In this document: one piece after another, positions 1-5,745 of the stretch
Layout of the letters: every line of letters starts with the position of its first letter
How positions within the stretch are numbered: the stretch's first letter is position 1
Source of the DNA: Bacteriovoracaceae bacterium UBA2428
Lineage (GTDB): Bacteria; Bdellovibrionota; UBA2428
DNA: 6,905 bases
Direction: 5' to 3'
Assembly: GCA_002343545.1 (NCBI GenBank)
Contig: DDRA01000095.1
Span: forward strand, 4,516-11,420
The notes under the pieces: generated by a model
What the model was told of the DNA's origin: nothing
Database searches by the model: none
The model's input: only the letters and a program-made list of their open reading frames with translations
Position numbers and translations under genes: made by a program

Positions 1-175
1 CCCGATCGGAAAGTTTGGTCGGACGCGGAGCGGACGAGACCGCCTGCAAGGCCCCCTGCGCTTTGACAACGAGGGAGTCCCAAGAGCCCGTCGACGACTC
101 AACGGGTTTCGGCGAACTGGCCCAAACCATCGGAGCCAACTGAGTCAGGACGAGAACGATCAACCAACGGCTCAT
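1..175 (-). CDS. Exported protein of unknown function, N-terminal part only
   Basis: The reading frame opens with ATG at 175 and stays open to the window edge (58 codons), so the C-terminus is missing. The first residues, MSRWLIVLVLTQLAPMVWA, form a short basic n-region and a hydrophobic core ending in VWA, a good signal peptidase I site (cleavage near residue 19). The mature part starts Ser/Pro-rich (SSPKPVESSTGS) and then reads WDSLVVKAQGALQAV. Its ATG overlaps the TGA of the large upstream gene as ATGA. An AAAGGG Shine-Dalgarno lies 8 bases upstream, inside the last codons of that gene. This implies translational coupling and perhaps a shared task in the envelope. The family is not recognisable from this fragment. 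Export is inferred with fair confidence; function is unknown. Confidence 0.75.
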   Translation of the reverse strand, partial: MSRWLIVLVLTQLAPMVWASSPKPVESSTGSWDSLVVKAQGALQAVSSAPRPTKLSDR

Positions 176-3100
176 TGAATATACCCTTTCGGCAACCAGA
201 TCCCGACGAGTCTGCGGTTCGCGCCTTCCGTCCGGCATCGACGATCTTGACGACTGTCCGTCCGCGGCTTCGTCGAGAAGTAATCGCTCGCGAAGCCAGG
301 ATCGTCTCCTCCGGTGCGGATTTCGACGTGACCCCACAAATCTTTCTTCGCATTCTTCGTGATCGAATCATAAACCAAAATCGCACCCGGCGGAGCATCG
401 CAGGGGTCGAGGCCGGAATGGCGGGTCATGATGTTCTCGAACCCGCAGGCCTTCAGCACGTTGGGCGCCATGAGCGCGGCGTTCGTCGTCGTCACGCGTG
501 CCTGGGCTTCCTCGAAGTCGGTCAGTTTGGAGCGACCTTTCTCCTTCACGATCCGCGCGCGATTCGCCGCGTACTCCCTATCGTGAGCGGCCTTAGAAAC
601 GTACTGGTAGAAATCGGCGCAGACGCCCGACCCCCCGATGGCGAGCTTAACCTTGCCCCAGCACGCACTCTGCGAGCTTTTCCCTTTAGCGCCCTGGTAG
701 ACAATGGTCCTCATTCTTTGAAGTTTCGGCGCGAACTCGTCGAACTTAGGCCCAGGCTGAAACTTTTTGAGTGACTCCGCAGGCGAAGCCGCCCCGACCG
801 CCCCGACCGCCGAAGTCGAACCCCCGTGGCCGCCCGAAGTTTCCATTTTCGGTTTGGTCGCCTGCTTCGGCCGAGACAACTGGGGCTCAGGCTCGGAACT
901 CTTTCCGGGCGTCTTTTTTCCCCCGCGGGCCGACACCGGCGGAGGTGCAGGCGCGGCTTCAAAAAGGGTGACCTGCTCGAGACCAAGGCAGCTCTCGACG
1001 GTTTCGAACTTCGCAGGCGACGCGAAGGCGCTCGCCGGCAGCAAGTAGGAATCCGGCAAAGGAGAGAAGTACTCGGCTCCCCGTTTTTGTTGGACGATCC
1101 GGACCCGATAGAATTGGCCGAGGTCGGGGCTCTGGTCCACGACGACGATGCGGTGATCCTCGCCAAGCTTGAGCGTATCCGCTCCCTTCAACGTGCGTGC
1201 GTTGACCGCCGGGAAGCCCGCGGCCGTGTAGACCGACATCTCGGCCGTCTTGCCCGTGCAAGCCTCGCCGCCGTCTTCCCCGGGGGCGTCCGACTCGTCC
1301 GTCAAGTCGACCGACGCCGTGCCAACGCACCGACACCGAGGTCCCTCATCGAACGCGATGAGGGTTTCGTCCGGGGCGCAGGGAGCCTTACTGGGGCTCT
1401 GCGGGTCAACAAGAGGAGTCCCTGCGTTCGCGGAGGCCCGACAAAGAGACGAAGCGAGCTGCCAAGAGTTCTCGAGCACGCGCGCCGGGAAGGCTTCCGT
1501 CGCTGACAACAACCCTACCGAAGCGCGTGGATGTCGAAGCTTCGCCCCCTCCCGAACGAGGACGTTCGCACCGGGAGGCAGCAAGGACTGCACGACCTGT
1601 TCCTGGACCGGCCCGCTTCCACCATGAGGGGTAGACGAGGGCACGATCGGCGGCGGAGCACTCCTCATCGGAGAAGAAACCGCGGGGGTCTGAGGCTCCG
1701 GAGCGCGCCCGTCGTCAACCGGTATATCCTTGCGGAACTCGTTCACGATTTCGGAGTTCAGGTAGAACACGCGGACGTCGTTCCCGGATCCCACGCGGTA
1801 CCACGACATGCCCTCTTCCGAAGGCAACGGGTAGAGCGGGCGCATAACGTCGTCGGTCACCCGGGTCCAGTGTGTCTTGCCATCGACAAGCTTGTCCGCG
1901 AGGTCGTCCGAATCGGCCTCCGCCCGTTTAAAACCACGCGAATCTTGACGAGGAACAAGCTCGAAGACGCCCGCCTCGCGCAACTTCGTGTGGGCATCCG
2001 CCGGCTGGTTCGCCGGTCCGCGCTCTCCTTCCTCGATCGGAGTAAAATTGAAGACCGGTTGGCTCGCCAAGGCGGCGGCCTCGAGTTCGCGCTGGCGACC
2101 GACCTTTGCGGCTTGGAGCCCACTCTCCCAACGGCCCAGTTTCCGCAACACCGCTTCCATCTGGGAACGGTTAACGAGATACTCACCTAAATTTTCTTCG
2201 TGCTCCTGGCCGTCCCGGACGACGATGCGCGAACGTCGAAACCAAGCCACACCGCGACCGACGCTCCGGAGATCTTGTGCCGGAAACTCCGCGGCCGGAT
2301 CGAGGCTACGCTCTTTCCATCCGGCCTCGTCGTCCGATAGCAGCCGCGCAAAAATCGACAGATCGCTCGCCTCGCGTGTGCCGGTGGCCCCGTTAAAGTA
2401 GAATACTCGACCGAAGGTTTTTTCGTCGAGCCTCGTAGACTCCGTGTCCGGCGCCAAGCCGGCGCGGACTTCGTAACCCGAGGCGCGCGCGTCGCCGACG
2501 ACGGATGCTCCGGTCGCGACGCCGAGGGGAGGTACCGATGCGGCTTCGTCGATCTGACCAAAGGCCATCGGTCCCAGAATTCCAAGGGTTTTAGTGAGCG
2601 GGGCCTCGAAAACCCGAACCACGCCGTCCGAAGTTTGGAGCTTGAAGCGGCCCTGTCCGTCGGGAAGCTTGGCTTCCTGATCCCACTGCCAACGGTTCGC
2701 CGGGTCCTCCTGGAGACGTCTTATCTCATCGAGTGACAGTTGAGCCGACCCCGTTGAAGGATCGGGAGAAAACGGCGCGACGACGACGGAACTTTGCGCT
2801 TGCACGCCCAAAGCCCGGATTCGCGCGGCCTCGGCTCGCTTTTCTTCGGCGGCTTGCGCTTGGCGCGCGGCCTCAGCTTGGCGCTGATTTTCGGCAGCAA
2901 GTTCGCGGGCCTCGAGTGTCGCTCTCTGTTCGGCTTCGCGTTTGGCTTGGGCCGCTTGCTCGCGACGCTGCTCGGCGATGACGAGTTTCGCTTGACGCTC
3001 TTCTTCGGCCCGCTTGGCCTTCGCGAGACGTTCTGTCTCCTCCGCTTGGGCCCGCGCTTCGGCTTGTTGAGCTCGCTGGTGCTCGATCGCCGCCTGACGT

Positions 3101-3528
3101 TGAGCCTCGGCCTGTTGCCTTAACTGAGCGTCGTAAGCGCGACGTTGGGCTTCGTAAGCCTGGCGCTGAGCCTCGGCCTGCTGCGCGCTCACGAGGCAGT
3201 TCTCGGGAACGACGACGTAGGTCCCCACCCGACCCATCCGATCCGGAGCTTGCCGGATGTAGTAACCCGTTTTTCCTCGGATGTGCCAAGGGAGACCGTC
3301 GCCCGCAAAGCGGTAGAGCGCGGATCCGGCCACGAGCGTGACCTTGCCGGGAAACACGCTAATTTTTCCGTCTTGGAAGTGGGAGAAACTTTGAACCGTC
3401 ACGTTGTGACAATGGGGGCCGATCTGTCCGATGACATTCGCCACGGCGGCAGACGAGGTCGCCAACCCTCCGAAGAGGAGAAGTCCTCTGCGTAAAGTCC
3501 CTCTAAAAACACGCGCGCGGCACACCAC
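172..3528 (-). CDS. Large secreted multidomain protein with C-terminal CHAP/NlpC-like cysteine hydrolase domain
   Basis: This is an 1118-residue exported protein, by inference a peptidoglycan amidase or endopeptidase. Residues 1-30 are a signal peptide (Arg-rich start, LLLFGG core, AVA cleavage site). Residues 31-112 form a small domain bounded by Cys40 and Cys111. Residues 113-242 are an Ala/Gln/Glu/Arg-rich coiled coil resembling TolA. Residues 270-600 hold degenerate Trp/Tyr units, followed by a Pro/Ser linker (600-640). A region with Cys696, 717, 732, 734, 757 and 847 precedes a second low-complexity linker (858-925). Residues 940-1118 look like a papain-fold hydrolase: Cys956 in ACWGKVK, PPGAILVYD at 1046-1054, His1067 in WGHVEI and Asp1082 in FASDYF, in the Cys-His-Asp order of CHAP/NlpC-P60 enzymes. 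The start is GTG at 3528 (a second GTG follows at 3525). No ATG is available in frame upstream and no convincing Shine-Dalgarno is seen. The stop overlaps the next gene. The hydrolase assignment rests on motifs only; the substrate is unknown. Confidence 0.85.
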   Translation of the reverse strand: MVCRARVFRGTLRRGLLLFGGLATSSAAVANVIGQIGPHCHNVTVQSFSHFQDGKISVFPGKVTLVAGSALYRFAGDGLPWHIRGKTGYYIRQAPDRMGRVGTYVVVPENCLVSAQQAEAQRQAYEAQRRAYDAQLRQQAEAQRQAAIEHQRAQQAEARAQAEETERLAKAKRAEEERQAKLVIAEQRREQAAQAKREAEQRATLEARELAAENQRQAEAARQAQAAEEKRAEAARIRALGVQAQSSVVVAPFSPDPSTGSAQLSLDEIRRLQEDPANRWQWDQEAKLPDGQGRFKLQTSDGVVRVFEAPLTKTLGILGPMAFGQIDEAASVPPLGVATGASVVGDARASGYEVRAGLAPDTESTRLDEKTFGRVFYFNGATGTREASDLSIFARLLSDDEAGWKERSLDPAAEFPAQDLRSVGRGVAWFRRSRIVVRDGQEHEENLGEYLVNRSQMEAVLRKLGRWESGLQAAKVGRQRELEAAALASQPVFNFTPIEEGERGPANQPADAHTKLREAGVFELVPRQDSRGFKRAEADSDDLADKLVDGKTHWTRVTDDVMRPLYPLPSEEGMSWYRVGSGNDVRVFYLNSEIVNEFRKDIPVDDGRAPEPQTPAVSSPMRSAPPPIVPSSTPHGGSGPVQEQVVQSLLPPGANVLVREGAKLRHPRASVGLLSATEAFPARVLENSWQLASSLCRASANAGTPLVDPQSPSKAPCAPDETLIAFDEGPRCRCVGTASVDLTDESDAPGEDGGEACTGKTAEMSVYTAAGFPAVNARTLKGADTLKLGEDHRIVVVDQSPDLGQFYRVRIVQQKRGAEYFSPLPDSYLLPASAFASPAKFETVESCLGLEQVTLFEAAPAPPPVSARGGKKTPGKSSEPEPQLSRPKQATKPKMETSGGHGGSTSAVGAVGAASPAESLKKFQPGPKFDEFAPKLQRMRTIVYQGAKGKSSQSACWGKVKLAIGGSGVCADFYQYVSKAAHDREYAANRARIVKEKGRSKLTDFEEAQARVTTTNAALMAPNVLKACGFENIMTRHSGLDPCDAPPGAILVYDSITKNAKKDLWGHVEIRTGGDDPGFASDYFSTKPRTDSRQDRRCRTEGANRRLVGIWLPKGYIQ
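184..189 (-). promoter_or_regulatory. Ribosome binding site for the coupled gene starting at 175
   Basis: On the minus strand AAAGGG lies 8 bases before the ATG at 175, within the final codons of the 1118-residue gene. It decides the start of the partial downstream gene and supports coupled translation through the ATGA overlap. Confidence 0.6.
3091..3180 (-). repeat. Intragenic repeat encoding QAEAQRQA in the coiled coil
   Basis: The plus-strand string tgagcctcggcctg occurs at 3101-3114 and again at 3167-3180, 66 bases (22 codons) apart. Both copies encode QAEAQRQA (residues 117-124 and 139-146) of the large minus-strand protein. A 22-residue period is two 11-residue units, which fits a hendecad-type helical rod that grew by duplication. 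The repeat is part of the gene, not a mobile element. Confidence 0.6.
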
Positions 3529-3603
3529 GTTCGTGTTTCGGCATTTGGCGCGGAGTTCCTGAGCCCGCGAAGCCGAAAACGAGGCAGTGAGTCATAATCG
3601 AAA

Positions 3604-3622
3604 GCCCTCGGCAACCGAGGGC
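3604..3622 (-). terminator. Hairpin after the 256-residue lipoprotein gene, possible terminator
   Basis: GCCCTCGG and CCGAGGGC pair perfectly (8 bp) around a 3-base loop. On the minus strand the hairpin begins 6 bases past the TAG of the lipoprotein gene and is followed by TTTCGATTATGA. The stem is strong and well placed but the T-tract has only three residues, so termination may be partial. It could also only protect the 3' end while some transcription continues into the large gene, which starts about 76 bases further on. Confidence 0.5.
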
Positions 3623-3628
3623 GCGAGA

Positions 3629-4399
3629 CTAATGACCAATTCCCCAAGTCCCCGCGCCGCGCTCGGCGCAGACCTTGAGGGCGGGCTCTTCGGCGGCGTG
3701 GGCGCTGAAGGTCGAGCTCAACACGCGGAAGCGCACGAGGGCCGCGACGCCCGCCTCGGACTTGAGCGTGAGCTCGCTGCGCCAGCTTGCTTCGCCGGGG
3801 GCGAAACGGAAACTCTGCTGCGACGTCGAACGCTCGAGGCGCGCTTGGCGCTCGGCCTCGACGACGGGCTCGTCTTCGACGTGTTCGAAGTCGATCGCGA
3901 CGGAACCGAGCAGCCAAACGCTCTCGCCCTCGGCGTCGCGCTTGGCCTTGAACTTGACGCGGAACTCTTTGACCTCGCGGTTCTTCTCGCCCGGATTGAA
4001 GAGCCGGTGACCGAGTCGAGGGGAGCCCGGCGTGACGAGGTGCTCGAACTCGAGAGGTTCGTTCTCGAAGCAGGCGATTTGCGTCGTCCACGCGGGCGGA
4101 TCCGCCGAAGGCGTGGCGTCGTCGGACTTGTCTTCGCGCAGGCTGAACTCGACGGCCATCCACCGCGCGTTCGGATCGACGACGCGCGGACTCGGCGAGG
4201 CGCCCGCGCTCGCCGACGGGCTCGCGGAAACTTGGGGCGACGGCGTTTCGCCGCCCAACGGCGCGTTGAGCCGCGCCTCGGACGGAGTTCCGCCCGGCGG
4301 CGCGAAGCGATCGGGGCTCAGCGAGGGCACGCCCTTGCGGCCGCAACCCGCGACGAGTCCCAGCGCGAGGATTCCCCAAGCTTTCCCGAATGATCGCAC
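3629..4399 (-). CDS. Lipoprotein of unknown function with Pro/Ser-rich linker
   Basis: This is a 256-residue protein starting at GTG 4399, with an AGGGG purine run a few bases upstream. The N-terminus (MRSFGKAWGILALGLVAGC) is a lipoprotein signal with lipobox LVAGC, lipidated at Cys19. Residues 24-76 are rich in Pro, Ser, Gly and Ala and look like a flexible tether holding the folded part away from the membrane. Residues 78-256 alternate short hydrophobic and charged stretches (RWMAVEFSLRED, KEFRVKFKAKRD, VWLLGSVAIDFEHVED, WRSELTLKSEA, ALVRFRVLSS), as expected for a mostly beta fold. Cys110 and Cys244 could form a disulfide. The C-terminus ends GTWGIGH. I do not recognise a family. It faces away from the sppA group and lies upstream of the large exported protein on the same strand, so an envelope role is likely but not demonstrated. 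Confidence 0.8.
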   Translation of the reverse strand: MRSFGKAWGILALGLVAGCGRKGVPSLSPDRFAPPGGTPSEARLNAPLGGETPSPQVSASPSASAGASPSPRVVDPNARWMAVEFSLREDKSDDATPSADPPAWTTQIACFENEPLEFEHLVTPGSPRLGHRLFNPGEKNREVKEFRVKFKAKRDAEGESVWLLGSVAIDFEHVEDEPVVEAERQARLERSTSQQSFRFAPGEASWRSELTLKSEAGVAALVRFRVLSSTFSAHAAEEPALKVCAERGAGTWGIGH

Positions 4400-4523
4400 C
4401 TTTCCCCTATCGGCCTTCCGGGCCGCGAACCTGAGCGGGACGCCGACCCGACGTTCCGAGTTTCACGTGGTACATTCGCCAAAATTCCATCCGCTCTTCA
4501 AGGCGACTCTCGACGAAGCTCCA

Positions 4524-4597
4524 AAGGCGTCAGGCACCTTTTGGTAGCGGCGGCGCGGCATAATGCGCCGCCGCTACCAAAAGGTGCCTGACGCCTT
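4524..4597. repeat. Perfect inverted repeat, 33-bp arms with 8-base loop (REP/MITE-like)
   Basis: Bases 4524-4556 are the exact reverse complement of 4565-4597, with the loop GGCATAAT at 4557-4564. I checked the pairing base by base and found no mismatch. The outer 17 bases of each arm (AAGGCGTCAGGCACCTT on the left) are themselves near-palindromic, so each arm can also fold alone. The inner part is TTGGTAGCGGCGGCGC. The element lies between divergent genes, 124 bases from one start and 38 from the other, so it is not a terminator for either. Its size and nested symmetry fit a dispersed palindromic element of the REP/BIME or MITE kind. It carries no coding sequence, so any transposase would act in trans. 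Whether it recurs in the genome cannot be seen here. Confidence 0.85.
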
Positions 4598-4614
4598 GCT
4601 CGACGCCTTGCTCG
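4591..4614. repeat. 12-bp tandem duplication at the palindrome's right edge
   Basis: ACGCCTTGCTCG occurs twice in direct succession (4591-4602 and 4603-4614). The first copy shares ACGCCTT with the end of the palindrome's right arm. It may be slippage or an insertion scar. Confidence 0.8.
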
Positions 4615-4635
4615 TTGGGGCCTAAGCTCGGGGCC

Positions 4636-5643
4636 ATGACGAAATCCTCGAACCGTTGGCTCATCGCCCTTGTCGCCGTGGTCGTCTTCATCTTCGTGGG
4701 AACCGTGGGGGCCGTCGTTTACGGCGTGAGCCGACTCGGCACCGCGATCGGAGGCCGCACGAGCGGACGCTCGAGCGTCAGCCTCTCTAAGCTCAACGCC
4801 AAAGCCGCGATCGTCCGCATCGAGGGCGTCATCGAAGCCGAGATGGCCACCGAGATCCTCGCGCAACTCGACGAGATCCGCCGCAGCGACGATCTCAAGG
4901 CCGTGCTCGTGCGCGTCGATTCGCCGGGCGGCACGGTAGGCGCCTCGCAGGAAATCCTGGCGTCGCTCAAAATGTTGCGCGAGGGCGGCAAGACCGTCTA
5001 CTGCTCCTTTGGGGATCTCGCGGCGAGCGGCGGCTTTTACGTCGCGATGGGCTGCGAACGCATCTACTCGAACCCCGGCACGCTCACGGGATCGATCGGC
5101 GTCATCATGCAGTTCATGAACCTCAAAGATCTCTACGCCTGGGCCAAGGTCCAGCCCGAGGTGCTCAAGGCCGGTCGCTTCAAGGACGTCGGCTCGGAAA
5201 CCCGCCCGATGCGCGACGACGAACGCGCCCTCTTGCAGAAGCTCCTCGACGATACCCACGCGCAGTTCCGCGCGGCCGTGCTCGAAGGTCGCCCCGGCGC
5301 GGACCCGGCCAAGGTCGAGGAGTTCGCGGACGGCCGCATCCTCTCCGGAAACCAGGCCCTCGAGTACGGACTCGTCGACGCGCTCGGCAGCCAGGACGCC
5401 GCCAAGCGCGAGCTGCTCACGGCCGCGAAGCTCGACCCCGCCACGGAACTCGAAGAGCTCGGCGCGCCGAGCAACCCCTTCGACGAGCTCTTCGGCCGCA
5501 ATCGCCGCCGTCGCCGGGCTTCGATCACGAACGCCGCCTCGGAGCTGGAGGGCCTCGGACAAGAGGTTCGTAAGCTGCTCAAGCCCGGCGTCCACGTTCG
5601 CCCCGGGGTGCCCTACTACCTTCCCGCTTTCATGGCGGAATAA
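4636..5643 (+). CDS. sppA: SppA-type signal peptide peptidase (S49 family serine protease)
   Basis: This is a membrane-anchored serine protease of family S49, whose members degrade signal peptides left in the membrane after cleavage. It has 335 residues, the size of the short single-domain SppA of the Bacillus type rather than the long double-domain E. coli enzyme. Residues 8-30 are a single N-terminal membrane anchor, so the catalytic domain should face the periplasm. DSPGGT (95-100) is the typical oxyanion-side loop. Ser131 in AASGGFY is the expected nucleophile and Lys183 in GRFKDVGS the expected general base of the Ser-Lys dyad; TLTGSIGVI (149-157) and FADGRILSG (230-238) are also conserved S49 stretches. 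The C-terminus adds about 70 residues with an Arg-rich stretch (288-294). I chose ATG 4636 over an in-frame TTG at 4615 because it places the anchor close to the N-terminus. The Shine-Dalgarno is weak. It is the first gene of the plus-strand group. Confidence 0.93.
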   Translation: MTKSSNRWLIALVAVVVFIFVGTVGAVVYGVSRLGTAIGGRTSGRSSVSLSKLNAKAAIVRIEGVIEAEMATEILAQLDEIRRSDDLKAVLVRVDSPGGTVGASQEILASLKMLREGGKTVYCSFGDLAASGGFYVAMGCERIYSNPGTLTGSIGVIMQFMNLKDLYAWAKVQPEVLKAGRFKDVGSETRPMRDDERALLQKLLDDTHAQFRAAVLEGRPGADPAKVEEFADGRILSGNQALEYGLVDALGSQDAAKRELLTAAKLDPATELEELGAPSNPFDELFGRNRRRRRASITNAASELEGLGQEVRKLLKPGVHVRPGVPYYLPAFMAE

Positions 5644-5676
5644 GGTCCCGAAACTTCCTCTTTTCGTGTGGGAGTT

Positions 5677-5700
5677 CGGACGACGCGCTTGCCTCGTCCG
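5677..5700 (+). other. Stem-loop in the sppA-lipoprotein gap
   Basis: CGGACGA (5677-5683) pairs with TCGTCCG (5694-5700) around a 10-base loop in the 102-base gap after sppA. No T-run follows, so an intrinsic terminator is unlikely. It may be a processing or stability hairpin between cistrons. Confidence 0.45.
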
Positions 5701-5730
5701 GGCGCCGGGACTATCCCCTTGGCCTACCCC

Positions 5731-5737
5731 AAGGAGG
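5731..5737 (+). promoter_or_regulatory. Strong ribosome binding site fixing the 5746 start, partly in a hairpin
   Basis: AAGGAGG lies 8 bases before ATG 5746 and is the best Shine-Dalgarno in the window. It rules out the longer in-frame start at GTG 5668. Its first four bases also form the 3' side of a 6-bp stem, CCTTGG (5717-5722) with CCAAGG (5729-5734), loop CCTACC, which could mask it. Confidence 0.85.
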
Positions 5738-5745
5738 TTTGCCGC

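Larger units (their letters stand above)
4400..4635. other. Divergent intergenic region with a large palindrome
   Basis: These 236 bases separate the minus-strand lipoprotein gene from the plus-strand sppA group, so promoters for both should lie here. Seen directly: a small stem CGGCC/GGCCG with loop TTCCG at 4411-4425, just upstream of the purine run before the 4399 start; a CACGTG hexamer at 4464-4469; the 33-bp-arm inverted repeat at 4524-4597; and a 12-bp tandem duplication at 4591-4614. No sigma70 promoter with both boxes well spaced is convincing on either strand. No open reading frame in it looks real. Confidence 0.6.

Noticed and set aside
3515..3545. Short minus-strand leader frame MPKHERGVPRACF overlapping the large gene's start
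   Set aside because: It is only 13 codons with a poorly spaced purine run, and nothing distinguishes it from chance.
3399..4379. 326-codon open frame on the minus strand crossing the lipoprotein gene and the start of the large gene
   Set aside because: It is Arg-rich and in another frame of a gene with a lipobox, and it reads through the hairpin and the large gene's signal peptide. It looks like a shadow.
3587..4393. 268-codon plus-strand open frame opposite the 256-residue lipoprotein
   Set aside because: Its composition (Arg/Ala/Glu/Leu runs) is that of an antisense shadow. The minus-strand frame has the lipoprotein signal and the coherent protein.
4468..4476. Extended -10-like TGGTACATT on the plus strand
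   Set aside because: Only four of six bases match the -10 consensus, and the expected -35 position (4448-4453, CCGACG) is poor. It is too weak to call a promoter.
4509..4605. CTCGACG on both sides of the palindrome (4509-4515 and 4599-4605) as a target-site duplication
   Set aside because: The two copies lie at unequal distances from the element ends, and this 7-mer is built from words common throughout the window, so coincidence is likely.
4615..4635. TTG start for sppA adding seven residues
   Set aside because: It has no ribosome binding site, is adjacent to the tandem repeat, and would place extra residues before an already well-formed N-terminal anchor. ATG 4636 is preferred.
5668..5745. 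GTG start adding 26 residues to the small lipoprotein
   Set aside because: It would bury the lipoprotein signal and read through the strong Shine-Dalgarno and hairpin. ATG 5746 has ideal spacing.
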